Below are positions 41,058 through 52,000 of a DNA stretch of 59,915 nt, piece by piece. The position numbers were made by a program, and so were the translations under genes. The number at the start of each line of letters is the position of its first letter. Positions within the stretch are counted from its first letter, which is position 1. The notes beneath the pieces were generated by a model. It had not been told where the DNA came from and did not search any database. It worked only from the letters and a program-made list of their open reading frames with translations. The stretch spans positions 1 through 59,915 of IMG/VR virus record IMGVR_UViG_3300044712_001805. One strand, given 5' to 3'. This DNA comes from a virus.

Positions 41058-41297
41058 ATGCACAACATCATGAGGAAGAGGGCCTCCTACCTCCGCGAGG
41101 AGGAGAAGGCGCCGAAGATGCCGCCGCTCGCCGGGAAGGACTCGCCCGCGAAGAAGAGCGCGCTCCCGCGCCCCGGGACGAAGTCCATGGGGCACGCGGA
41201 GATGGCCGACCACCACCAGAAGCTCGCGGACCACTTCCGCAAGATCGCAGAGCCCGACGAGGCGCCGCCCGCGGACGGCGTCGGCGACGAGTACTGA
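41058..41297 (+). CDS. Small charged protein with ADHHQKLADHFRKIAE motif
   Basis: 79 residues, ATG with GAGGAGGA. Basic helical N-terminus, Pro-rich middle and a C-terminal helix ADHHQKLADHFRKIAE. The helix is repeated in the next gene (AAHHQELADHFRQLAD), so the two are paralogs. Function unknown. Confidence 0.5.
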   Translation: MHNIMRKRASYLREEEKAPKMPPLAGKDSPAKKSALPRPGTKSMGHAEMADHHQKLADHFRKIAEPDEAPPADGVGDEY

Positions 41298-41309
41298 GGG
41301 AGGAGCGCC

Positions 41310-41672
41310 GTGTTCAACGTCATGGCCCAGCGCCGCAAGTTCCTCGAGGAAGACAGGAAGAAGAAGGCGCCGCCGAAGGGCGTCGCCGTCGTCATCGCGG
41401 CCGGGGCTCCCAAGGGGGCGCCTCCGGACGAGGAGGAGTCGCCCGACGAGTTCGAGGCCGAGGGGCAGGACGACGCCGGGGCCGAGCGCCAGGAACGCGC
41501 GGGCGTCCTCGCCGCGCACCACCAGGAGCTCGCCGACCACTTCCGCCAGCTCGCCGACGGCGGGGATGCGGGGGGCGAGTCGGACGAGGAGGCGGGCGAC
41601 GGGGCGCTCGGCGGGGACGACGACCTCGGGGACTACGGCCCCGAACTCGACGCGCTGAAGGCGAAGCGGTGA
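41310..41672 (+). CDS. Acidic paralog with AAHHQELADHFRQLAD motif
   Basis: 120 residues from GTG 41310 with GGGAGGAG. After a basic start (MAQRRKFLEEDRKKK) it becomes acidic, with the shared HHQ-LADHFR helix near 80-96 and a Asp/Gly-rich tail. It is a longer copy of the preceding gene. Function unknown. Confidence 0.5.
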   Translation: MFNVMAQRRKFLEEDRKKKAPPKGVAVVIAAGAPKGAPPDEEESPDEFEAEGQDDAGAERQERAGVLAAHHQELADHFRQLADGGDAGGESDEEAGDGALGGDDDLGDYGPELDALKAKR

Positions 41673-41718
41673 AGATCGCCCGCTGGCTCCTCAGAGCCCT
41701 GCGCGGCGGTCCCGAAGT

Positions 41719-42942
41719 GTGGGGGTACGGGTGGTAGAGAAGACGCCCTCGTGGAGCTACTGGTCCGGCGTCTTGCACGACCGCCTCGGGGAGAGGTTCG
41801 GGCTGATGCACGCCGTCTTCGAGGCGCCCGACGGCTCGTCGTTCTCCCACACGTCGGTCGTGGATCTCCGGAGCGGCGTGGTTCGCGCGGGCGATCACCA
41901 TGCGCTCCAGATCCAACTCCCACCGCTCCCCGTCCCGCCGGACCCCCGGCAGCACGACGTGCCGGCGCCGGAGTACCACGCGAGCGACGTCGTCGCGGTT
42001 CGGGACTCGTGGCTGAAGATCGACGGCGAGCGCTACAAGGGACTGGACGGTGCGCTCTGGTACGAGTTCGAGCGGCGGGACGTCACCGCCGCCTCCGCGT
42101 GGCGGTGGATCTCGCTGCGGCTCAACGACGGGCGCTTCGTGATGCTCTACGACCGGAGCGACCGGCCGGCGCGCTACGCGGTGCGAACCGGCGGCGAGTG
42201 GGAGCTGATCGAGGCAACGGTGTCCAACTGCGCGGACCGGTCGGGCGACTCGTGGCGCGTCGAGATCGGAGACGAGACGTTCGCGGTGATCCCGGTCATG
42301 CGGGGGCAGGAGGTGCGCGACGACGCGCGCGGGCTCTGCTACACGGAGGCGCTCTGCACCGTCTACTGCGGGGCCGCGGTCGTGGGGAGCGCCTACGTCG
42401 AGGTCTTCCCCTCGGCCCCCGTCGCGCAGGAGGCAACCTCGTACACGCGGCCGCCCGAGGCCGAGATGTTCCTCCGGTGGGCGAAGGGGGACGAGGAGGC
42501 CGCGCTCCTCATGTCGTACTTCGGGTATGCGACCCAGGTCGCGGATGACCTCGTCGACGGCGACACGGCGGCTGTCGCCTCGCTGCGGCGGCGGAGCGAC
42601 GCGATGATGCGGCTCCTCTACACGCTGCTCGTTCAGATCCCGGGGAACCGCTTCTTCCGCGTGAACGAGCGCCACTTCCCCCCGCTCTTCGTCTCGTGCC
42701 TCACGATGTGGGACGCCTCGAACGCGTGGGCGGATGCCGAGAAGATCGAGACGCGGATGTTCTCCTACGTCACGCGCGAGGCGTGCGGGCGCCTCCTCGA
42801 GATGGTGGCATACCTCGTCGGCGGGCTCGACTGGATGCGGCAGGTGACGAGGGAGCTGCACGACTACTATCACGGTGAGCACGGAGTCGAGAGCTTCGCT
42901 GCGTGGGACGCCGAGCGGGCGTCGCGCCCGACGGAGGTATAG
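41719..42942 (+). CDS. CrtC/AttH-type lipocalin-like domain fused to a helical ADDLVDGD domain
   Basis: 407 residues; start GTG 41719 or GTG 41731 (the latter has a GGGGG stretch upstream). Residues about 10-232 show the pattern of CrtC/AttH lipocalin-like proteins: SYWSGVLHD, GALWYEF, then WRWISLRLNDGRFVMLYDR, and GSAYVEVF at the end of the domain. Residues about 246-395 are helical, with ADDLVDGD at 275-282 and NRFFRVNERHFPP. This second half resembles a widespread but uncharacterised phage family. The Asp-rich motif recalls prenyl-chain enzymes, but no catalytic claim is justified. It lies among virion genes. Confidence 0.55.
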   Translation: MGVRVVEKTPSWSYWSGVLHDRLGERFGLMHAVFEAPDGSSFSHTSVVDLRSGVVRAGDHHALQIQLPPLPVPPDPRQHDVPAPEYHASDVVAVRDSWLKIDGERYKGLDGALWYEFERRDVTAASAWRWISLRLNDGRFVMLYDRSDRPARYAVRTGGEWELIEATVSNCADRSGDSWRVEIGDETFAVIPVMRGQEVRDDARGLCYTEALCTVYCGAAVVGSAYVEVFPSAPVAQEATSYTRPPEAEMFLRWAKGDEEAALLMSYFGYATQVADDLVDGDTAAVASLRRRSDAMMRLLYTLLVQIPGNRFFRVNERHFPPLFVSCLTMWDASNAWADAEKIETRMFSYVTREACGRLLEMVAYLVGGLDWMRQVTRELHDYYHGEHGVESFAAWDAERASRPTEV

Positions 42943-42944
42943 AG

Positions 42945-44708
42945 ATGTCGTCTGGGGGCGGATCCAGTATCAGCGGCGGCCTGGACATCGGGCGGAACCG
43001 AGGCCAGCTCAAGCGGAAGATGACCTACACGGGCGACGAGGCGGGGAGAACGCCCGGCGCGATCGACGATGCCATCCGCGCGTACCTCGGCGGGGCGCAA
43101 CAGTCCGGGGCGCAGTCCGACTACCTCTTCGGGGGCCCGCAGTACGGCCGTGCGGCCGACTACTACGGCCAGGGGCAGGGCGAGCCGGGCGGGGGGCCGC
43201 CCCCCGCCGACGACGGCGGCGGTGCCGGTCGACCGAGGGGTCTCTCGCGGCCGATGTCCGCGCCGGGCGGCGGCGGGCGCGATCCCGGGGCCGACCCGAA
43301 CGGGCCGCCCGAGGGGGGGCCGGGAGCCGGAGCGGGGACGACGGGCCCGGGGGACCCCGGGACCGGCGCGCCCGGCTACGGCGACGGCGGCACGGGGGAT
43401 CCGAACGGCGACGATGGCGGAGATGGCGGCTGGACGGGCGGGACGCGCCCGCCGCTCACCGGCCCCCCGGGTGGGCATTCCACGCCGACCGGAGGGCTCG
43501 CCGGCTACTACCAGGGGCAGCTCGATAACCCGTGGCAGACGGGGCCGAACGGGAACGCGGAGACCGACGTGCTCGGCTCCTATGACTGGATGGCGTCCGG
43601 CGAGCGCAACGGCGACGAGAAGGACGTCTACGGGCGGATGGGGAACTACGGAACCGAGGGGACCCCGGATGGCAGCGGGCGCACGCTTGAGGGGCTCTCC
43701 TCGGACGTGAACCGCGGGCTGATGAAGGGCGAGTTCAACGCCCCGGAGTCGGAGGCCAACGACACGTACGCCGGGCTCGCCGAGGGACCGAACGCCAGGG
43801 AGAACGCGCTCTACGGGAAGTCGGGCGACTTCGGGCTCCAGACCGGCAACGAGGCGGGGCTCTATGGCGACACGGACCAGTTCGGGAAGACGATGGGCGC
43901 CGACCAGGGTGACGCCTCGTCGTTCTACCGGAATCGGCTTCAGCACGGCGGGTACGACGACGCGACGAAGACGGCGATCACCGGCGAGGCGATGAAGGCC
44001 GCGCGGTCGCCGTTCGAGCGCGCCCGCGACCGGGTCGTACGGGGCGCGGCCGCGCGCGGGAACCCCGCCTCCACAATGGGCGCGGAGATCGCGATGGCGC
44101 GCGACGAGGGTGACGCGCTCTCGTCGGCGGCGCGACAGAACCAGATCGCGCTCGCGCAGGAGAAGATCCGGCAGGAGGAGGGCGGCGCTACCGGGCTCAT
44201 GGGCTCGCAGTCCATGACGAACGCCCAGAAGGAGTACGCGCTCTCCCAGAAGCGCGGGCTCAACGCGGACCTGGCCGACAAGGCGAGGTCGGCGCTCACG
44301 ATGCAGGCCGGGCAGAACGCGCAGGCGGCCAGCCAGAAGATCGCCGGCGCGCAGGGGCTCCAGTCGGGCGGGAAGGCGCTCACGGAGAAGGCGCTGGCGG
44401 GCTCGGCCGCGAATACGGCGCTCGCGAACGAGATGGCCGCGCGCCGGAAGGCCGGGATCGAGATGCAGGCTGGGCAGAACACACAGCAGCGCGGGCTCGC
44501 CCTCGCCGGCACGCAGGGGAAGCAGGGGATGTTCCAGGACATGGCGGCGCGGAAGGCGGCGGCGGCCGGCGGGCAGTCGCACCTCTACGACACCAGCGTG
44601 CAGCAGGGCGCCGCGGACCTCGCGGGCGCCGTCAACGCGGGCGGGAAGACGCGCGAGGACTACACCGAGAGCGGCGGGACCACCGGCTCCGGAGGGGTGT
44701 CGATATGA
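42945..44708 (+). CDS. Low-complexity plus Ala/Gln helical internal virion protein
   Basis: 587 residues, ATG with GGAGG. About 60-210 is Gly/Pro/Asp disordered; about 330-560 is Ala/Gln/Arg-rich helix typical of ejected internal proteins (such as T7 gp14/15). The order, after tail genes and before a giant polyvalent protein, also fits. No direct homolog recognised. Confidence 0.5.
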   Translation: MSSGGGSSISGGLDIGRNRGQLKRKMTYTGDEAGRTPGAIDDAIRAYLGGAQQSGAQSDYLFGGPQYGRAADYYGQGQGEPGGGPPPADDGGGAGRPRGLSRPMSAPGGGGRDPGADPNGPPEGGPGAGAGTTGPGDPGTGAPGYGDGGTGDPNGDDGGDGGWTGGTRPPLTGPPGGHSTPTGGLAGYYQGQLDNPWQTGPNGNAETDVLGSYDWMASGERNGDEKDVYGRMGNYGTEGTPDGSGRTLEGLSSDVNRGLMKGEFNAPESEANDTYAGLAEGPNARENALYGKSGDFGLQTGNEAGLYGDTDQFGKTMGADQGDASSFYRNRLQHGGYDDATKTAITGEAMKAARSPFERARDRVVRGAAARGNPASTMGAEIAMARDEGDALSSAARQNQIALAQEKIRQEEGGATGLMGSQSMTNAQKEYALSQKRGLNADLADKARSALTMQAGQNAQAASQKIAGAQGLQSGGKALTEKALAGSAANTALANEMAARRKAGIEMQAGQNTQQRGLALAGTQGKQGMFQDMAARKAAAAGGQSHLYDTSVQQGAADLAGAVNAGGKTREDYTESGGTTGSGGVSI

Positions 44709-44926
44709 GCGAAGAGGATGATCAGGCGTTCGAGGAAGAGCAGCGCAAGAAGCTTGACCAGGTGACCGGCGTGCGCACCCCCGGGGGGCAGTCGACGGGG
44801 CAGAGCGGCGGCGGGAACCCCGCGATGAACGAGACCGACCCGGGGGCGTGGAAGAAGCGGGGAAGCGGCGGAAGCGGCGACGGCGGGATCGACTACGGCT
44901 CCGTCGTGAGCGCCATACTCGGCTAA
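44705..44926 (+). CDS. Small acidic Gly-rich protein
   Basis: 73 residues with an ATGA junction. A charged helix (about 3-20), then a Gly/Ser tail. Possibly associated with the internal proteins next to it. Function unknown. Confidence 0.45.
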   Translation: MSEEDDQAFEEEQRKKLDQVTGVRTPGGQSTGQSGGGNPAMNETDPGAWKKRGSGGSGDGGIDYGSVVSAILG

Positions 44927-44939
44927 CGGAGGTGCGCCC

Positions 44940-46025
44940 GTGCCAGTGAGATCGCGCTACGCGACCTACGCCGACGAGGCGCCGGACCTCTCGCGGTACG
45001 GCGCGCCCACCGACGACGAGCAGGACCAGCCTCCGGACGATGCGTGGATGCGCTCCGGGACGAACCCGAAGCGCTGGCAGCGTTACGGCGGCGGGGGCGG
45101 CTCGGCCCCGATGAGCCTCCCCGTCTCCAAGTCCGGCGGCTCGCCGGGCGACCAGGCGGACGCTCCCGATGAAGAGCCCGAGGGCGGCTGGGTCGGCGAC
45201 GACCAGAGCGACGTCTCGCGCGGGACGTCTCCCCCGCCCGGGACCGCCGCCCGGATGCGCCTCGCCCAGGCCGAGAAGGACCTCGACGATGAGACGGAGA
45301 AGGCAGGCGGGATGCTCGGGCTCGCGTTCCCGGGGCTCACCTCGCGCCGCGTCGCGATGAAGAACGCCAAGGTGGAGCGCCTCCGGAGCGAAGTCGCCTA
45401 CGAGGAGAACCGGAGGGGCGCCGAGGCCGCGGCGAAGAACGCCGCGCTGCTCGAGCGCGCGAAGATCCGGGCGGCCGGGCAGGAGAAGGACGCGGAGCTC
45501 CGGCGCAACGCGAAGCCGTTCTCTGCCGAGGGAAAGATGTGGATCGACCGCGGCCAGGGGTCGGAGCCATACCTGAAGCCGTCCACGCCGAAGGAGATCG
45601 CGGGGCCGCCCGTGCCGGGCGCCTCCATGCAGGCGACGATCCCCGGGGAGCAGTTCGCGGCGGAGCCGAAGGAGAAGGAGGGAAAGATCCACTCCGTCGC
45701 CGAGGGGTACGTCGATGAGAAGAACGTCTTCCACCGCACGGCCACAAAGCCCGAGAAGGAGGACCCGGTCGAGAAGCGTGCGGCCACCGCCGCGAACACC
45801 GCCTACAGCGCATGGCTTCGTGATCACATGGATGACCAAGCGGGCGCTGAGCAAGCCTATTCCAGCGCCTATACCGCCGCCCGCAAGGTCGGAATCAACG
45901 CTCGCGAAGGGATTGCCCCGGAGACGCCGCCGAAGCGAAAGAACTACCGAAACAACCAGACAGGACAGCTCGAGCCGTTCGTCTGGGACGACAAGGCGAG
46001 GAAGTACGTTCCGGAGCGCGGCTGA
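44940..46025 (+). CDS. Internal virion protein candidate
   Basis: 361 residues from GTG 44940 with GGAGGTG. A disordered first 100 residues, then a long charged helix (about 105-190), a Pro-rich linker and an alpha-helical end. The C-terminal 70 codons are less GC-rich than the rest. TGATG junction with the giant gene suggests co-assembly with it. Confidence 0.5.
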   Translation: MPVRSRYATYADEAPDLSRYGAPTDDEQDQPPDDAWMRSGTNPKRWQRYGGGGGSAPMSLPVSKSGGSPGDQADAPDEEPEGGWVGDDQSDVSRGTSPPPGTAARMRLAQAEKDLDDETEKAGGMLGLAFPGLTSRRVAMKNAKVERLRSEVAYEENRRGAEAAAKNAALLERAKIRAAGQEKDAELRRNAKPFSAEGKMWIDRGQGSEPYLKPSTPKEIAGPPVPGASMQATIPGEQFAAEPKEKEGKIHSVAEGYVDEKNVFHRTATKPEKEDPVEKRAATAANTAYSAWLRDHMDDQAGAEQAYSSAYTAARKVGINAREGIAPETPPKRKNYRNNQTGQLEPFVWDDKARKYVPERG

Positions 46026-49000
46026 TGGGAAAGCTCGCGCCGCCCGAGGGATACTCTGACCCGGACGACGAGAAAGAGAAGGAGCCGAAGAGTCTCGTCC
46101 CCGAGGGGTACTCGGAGGTCGAGGAGGACGAGGAGTCGACGCCGACCGCCACCAAGTCGCTCTTCTCCGGAAAGAAGGCGGGAGAGGCGCCGGAGGTGGG
46201 ATGGAAAGCGAACGTCCTCAAGACGTTTCTCTCACCCTCGACCTACGGCAAGCAAATCGCACACGATGTTCCTCTGGACGCGCGGGAGAGTCTTATCCCC
46301 AAGGGCTACTCTGATCCCGAGATGGAGGCGCCGGATTCGGCCGAGCGCACGCGCCTCTTCCAGAAGCGCCGACAGGGGCTCATCGCGAAGCGCCTCGATT
46401 CCATGCGGCGGTTCGGCCCGCAGGCGCCGATAGTCCCGCCGGAAGAGGCGTCGATCGCCGGTCCGCCCGTCCCGCCGCTCGTTGAGCGCTACAACCGGAC
46501 GTTGGCCGAAGCGCAGGCCGAGCAGCCGCAGGTGGAGGTGCCGCCGGTCCCGCCGACCCGCGACGAGATGCGCGAGAACGTCGTGCAGGCGAAGCTCGCG
46601 CAGGCGCAGCGCGCGGTCAGGAGCCTCGCCCAGCCGCCGACGCTCCCGGACCAGCCGGACCAGTCCCCGCTCGACGTGGCGGCGCTCGCTGGGCGGCTCG
46701 CGGCGACCCCGGCAGCACAGACCCCGGAGGTCCAGGCGGCCGCCGGGGCGGCGCACTCCGCCTACGGAGCGGTCGCCCCCGCGCTCGACACGCCCGTGCA
46801 CGAGCTCGTCGCGCAGGGAGTCTCCGGGGGACTCCGGACGCTGGGGCTCCCCGGTCTCGCCGACGTAGTTGGGGAGCTCCCCGGCGCCGCGAAGGAGGCC
46901 CTGGCCGAGCGGATGAAGGTCCTCCACGACGAGGGGGGCGCCCTCTCCGGGATCGCGACGGGGACCGAGGTGGCCGGGAAGACGCTCGAGGGGTTCTCGA
47001 CGCCGAGGGGTGTCGCCACGATGGGGGCGCTCGCAGTCCCCGGCGTCGGGGAAGCGATGACCGCCGAGATGCTCTTCGGCCTGGCGAAGGACCAGGTTCC
47101 GGAGATCGGGTACCAGTACGTCCTCAACCGCAAGGTCCCGGTGAAGGCGGCGGCCGAGGCGCTCGTCACGGCCCTGATGGCGGCCGAGATGATGCACTCG
47201 CGATCGAGGAACCGGGAGGCGACCCCGGAGCTCCGCGCCGCGGCGACGAAGGCCGTTGAGACGCTCCGGACCGAGGACGACGTCAAGGCCGCCGCCGCGC
47301 GCCAGGAGGCCCCAGGAGCCCCGACCGCGGCGGCCCCCGCCGAACCCCTCCCGGCGCCGATCGCGGCCGCGCAGGGTGGCGAAGCGGCGCCCGCGGGCCC
47401 TATACTTCCCCCCGATGCCGGATCCCCGCCCGCCCCAGAAGCCGCTCTACCCGGTCGGCAGCCCGGAGTGGAAGAAGGGGCAGGAGTTCGCCCGCAAGAA
47501 CCCGGGCTTCGTGGAGGAGCAGATCAGGCAGTACCGGCAGGAGCAGGAACAGCGCCGCCGGCAGTCGACCCCCGCACCCTCCCGGTAGACGAGGCCGGCG
47601 CCCCGATCACCGTTTACCGCGGCGAGGGCTCGCGCGCGGCCGACACCACGGGGCGGAAGCCGTCGCACCTCGCCGGCTCCCACTGGACCGAGGACGCCGA
47701 CTACGCGCGGATCCACGCCGGCGAGAACGGGCACCTCCGCGAGGCCACGCTCACCCTGAAGCGCCCCTTCGACATGGACGGCGTCGTGCCGGCGGAGGAG
47801 GCGCAGACCATCCTCGGGCCGCAGGCCGGCGAGATGCCGGGCGGTCTCGTCCACAAGGCGCTCCGCGACGAGTACCTGCAGGGGGCCGAGGACCCCACAG
47901 ACGACGACCTCCGGGCCGCCATCGCCATGTCGGCGGAGGTCCTCAAGGCGCACGGGTACGACAGCTACGCCTACACCGTGCGGACGCCCGAGGGGCGCGT
48001 GGCGCGCGCGTGGGCCGCGTTCGACGAGGCGGCGGTCAGCGAGCCCGGGCGCGCCGAGAAGGCCGCGGAGCCGCGCCCCGAGGGGGTCGAGCGGCGCGGC
48101 CCGAGGATGCCCACCGAGGATGTGCGCGCGGCCGTCCAGCGGAACCTCGACGAGCAGCGCGGGGCGACCGGGGGGCGGGAGGCGCGCGTCCGCGAGCTGG
48201 TCGAGATGGCGCAGAAGATCGAGCCGCGCGGGCTCTCCGAGCGCGCGGAGGTTCGGAGGAACGGACCGGTCACGAAGGAAGACATCGAGGCGGCCGCTCG
48301 CGCGATCGTCGAGGAGGAGCAGGGTGGACGTGAAACCGGCGCTCAGGGACCCGAACACGAGGCTGTTCCAGAAGGGGACCGCGGTGAAGGGGACGCCGCG
48401 CGCGTGGCTGGTGAAGAGGCTGCGGGACATGGCGAGGAGCGCGGTCCAGGTGGGCGGGTACCCGCCGCAGAGCCCGCTGCAGAAGGCGGGGAGCGCGCTG
48501 GTGGTGCCCCCGGTGGACGTCCAGGGGGAGGCGCCGAAGCCGCTGCCGAAGTAGGCGAGCTTCGTCCGGAACCGCACGAGATGGGCTCGGCTCCGGAGGC
48601 TGGCACGGCCGGGATGGACCGGTGGGAGGCGGACCGCGGGGCGATGCCCGGCGAGCCGGAGTTCACGCTCGATGGAGGGCGCGGAGACGGGAAGGCGGCG
48701 CTCATCGAAGTTGAAGAGGATGGACGCCCCGGCTACGCCGTGTGGGAGGCGCGCGGGGGCGGCGGAGAGGACCTCGGGCGGTTCTCGAACCTCGAGGACG
48801 CCGCGCGTCGCGCCGAGCAGTGGGCGGACAAGGAGCGCGAGAAGGCAACGGAGGTTCCACGTGAAACCCCGGAGCAGAAGCCGAGTCGGTGGCGCGCCCG
48901 CGTCGAGCAGAGGCGCCGCGCCGCCATCGCCACCAAGACGCGCCAGAACGTGCGCGACGAGGCGGTCAAGGCGAAGATGGGGACGCCCGCGCAGGTTGAC

Positions 49001-52000
49001 GCGTGGATGAAGACGGTAGACCGCACCGCGGCCTACTGGGCGAAGCACAACCCGGGGAAGCGCGCCGAGGACTTCTACGCCGAGAAGATGGCGGGGGTCA
49101 CGCGCGAGGCGCCGGAGACGGCGGCGGTGAATCAGCCGGTCTATCAGCACGGTATTGCAGCGCCGACGTTCTTCTCGCAGGCGATCCGCACGATCGAGCA
49201 GAAGATGCCCGAGCGTGCGGCACCCGAGCAGGTGCGCGGAATCCTCTCGCCAGCGAATGGCGTGAAGCCCGAGGAGCTTCAGTGGCTCGGACTCGACGAC
49301 GTGCTCTCCGGGAAGGCGAAGGTGACGAAGGCGGAAGTTCTGGAACACCTGCGCGCGAATCAGGTTGAGGTGAAGCCGGTAGTCCATGGCGGGAAGAACA
49401 ACGCGTCCCCTGAGCAGACCGAGGAAATCGACACGCTCCAAGGTCGGATGAATGACTTGGAAGTGCAGCTCGATGACGTCCGTCGTCGGCAGCAGATCGT
49501 GCGCCGTGAGCGCGAGCAGAACGCTGGGCGCCCGAGTAGTCGCGACTGGACGGAGGAGCTGGCCACGCTCGGCCAGGAGGCTGAAGACACAATCAGCGAG
49601 CAGCGCGACACGCTCGACACGCTTCAGCGTCGGCGCCGTTGGTTGGAAGGCGAGAACGACACGAAGTTCGGGAAATACACGCTGCCGGGAGGGGAAAACT
49701 ACAGAGAAGTCCTCCTGACCAAACCCGAGGGGCGCCCGACCGACAACGAACGCGTTCGGCTTGTGCAGGAGTTCCCCGGGGTCTGGAGATCTGCCGAGTA
49801 CAACCCGGACGGCGAATTCTCCGGCTACGTCACCGGGCCGATGTCAACGCGGATTGCTGCCGAGCGCGCGAGAGAGGCATACCTTCGCGAGTATCACGGG
49901 GGCGGTGCTCCCGAACCGTTCCGTTCCTCCCACTTCGACGAGCCGAACGTCCTCGCGCACCTTCGGCTGAATGACCGCGTGGATGCCGAGGGGAAGAAGA
50001 CGCTGTTCGTCGAGGAGATCCAGTCGGACTGGCATCAGAAGGGCCACGAAGAGGGCTACCAGAATCCGGGCCGTCTCGACGCTCTCGACGCGAAGCTGAA
50101 GCGCGACGGGAAGCTGTCGCCAGAGGAAGCGGCAGAATACAAAACGCTGACCGACCGCGAGGCGTTCCCCGCCTCAAAGGGCGGTGTCCCGAACGCTCCC
50201 TTCAAAAAGACGTGGCCGGAATTGGCTTTCAAGTGGGCGCTCCGGCACGCAGTCGAGAACGGATACGACAAGGTCGCGTGGACCACGGGCGAGCAGCAGG
50301 CGGAGCGGTACGACCTGAGTAAACAGTTGAATTCTGTCGTGTGGCATCCAGAGGGTCGAAAGAACGGGGGGAGGCTGCTCGCATTCGACAAGACGGCGAA
50401 CCAGGTAATAGATGCCGACCTGGCCACGGATGCAGAGCTAGTGGATCACGTCGGGAAGGATCTCGCGCAGAAGCTCATCGAAGGATCCGACAACCGCAAA
50501 CGCGGTGTGATGCTGGAAGGCCTCGACCTCAAGGTGGGTGGGGAAGGGATGAAAGGCTTCTACGACCAGATCCTCCCCGCCACAGTCAACAAGCTCGTGA
50601 AGAAGTGGGGCGGGAAGGTCGAGGAGACCGAGATCAGCGGCCCGAGCACTGAGGTGTGGACCGTTCGTGATCGCGCTGGCCGATCCGTCCCGTACCGCGA
50701 CGAGAACGGTGCGTCCGTCTACTTCCCCACCGAAGCGTCTGCTGTTGCAGCGGCCCGCGAGACGGACGGCACTCTTTCGAAGACACTCCGCGACGAGGCT
50801 GCTGTCCACTCCCTCGAGATCACCCCCGCCATGCGCGAGGGCGTCGAGGGCGGAATGCCGCTCTTCCAGGGCAAGGGCAAGCCGAAAGGCGCGCTCTCCT
50901 TCCTTGAAGACGGTCGCGCGCTCATCCACGCGATGGAGAAGCCGGACATCTCGACGCTGCTCCACGAGGGGACGCACCTTTTCGAATCGGTCCTCTCGCC
51001 GAAGGACCGCGCCACGGTCGAGAAGGTCTACGGCGAGAACGCGCTCTCGACGACGAAGGGCAAGGAGCGCTTCGCCGAGGACGGGGAGCGCTACTTCGCG
51101 AGCGGCAAGAGCCCCGTGCCCGAGATGAAGAGCGTCTTCGAGAAGTTCCGCGACTGGCTGACCGACATCTACAAGGGCGTAAAGGGCAGCCTACTCGGCA
51201 AGAAGATCCACCCGGAGATCGAGAAGGTCTTCAACAAGTGGATGCGCGGAGGAGAGGAGCCGAAGGTCGCGGGGGTGGGCGACACGGTCTCGTACCGCAG
51301 CAAGCTGTGGCGCGTGGAGCGCCAGGAGGGCGACTACCTCCTCCATCTTCGTCGCGTTACGTCGGGCGGCAAGCTCGGACCGGAGCGCGCGAAGCTCGAC
51401 ATCCGCACGGCGGCCCCGAGCGACGTCGCCCCGATGGCGGTCGAGCCCCGCGCCGAGGGGTTCAAGACGAGCCAGTCGGCGCGACTCGCGGCAACGCTCC
51501 CGCCGGAGGTCCGCGGCATCGAAATCCCGGACCCGATGCTCCACGCGATGAACGGACTCGAGACGGAGGCGGAAGCGCGCGCGGTCCGCGACCAGCTCGT
51601 GGAGAGGCGGCGCGCGTTCGACCCCGCGACGTTTGACTCGCCGAAGGAGGCCGCGCGCTACGAGAAGCTCCTGAAGGCGATGCTGCACGTCGCCGACCGG
51701 CGCGCGACGGAGCTGCGCCTCGGCCTGGCCCCCGAGGGGTCGCTGGCGTCGAGGATCCTCGCCGTCTACTCGGACCGGCGGGCGGAGAAGGGGGGCCGCG
51801 GTGGTAGCATTCCGGCGGATGAAGAGGGCGTTGAAGGCACCGGAGCCCGCGCCGAAGAATTGGCGTTCCCTGATGAGCGTCTTCCCGGCGAGGCTGCGGA
51901 ACGTGGGGAACATCCCGACGAGCGGCCAGTACAAGAAGCTGGGGTACAGCTTCCACCCGCAGCCGGTCGTGAGCCGCGAGGAGATCAGCGGGGCGCCGCT

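Noticed and set aside
41669-41737. 22-codon frame between 41672 and 41737
   Set aside because: It starts at a GTG overlapping the previous stop, but is too short to support and overlaps the next gene's start.
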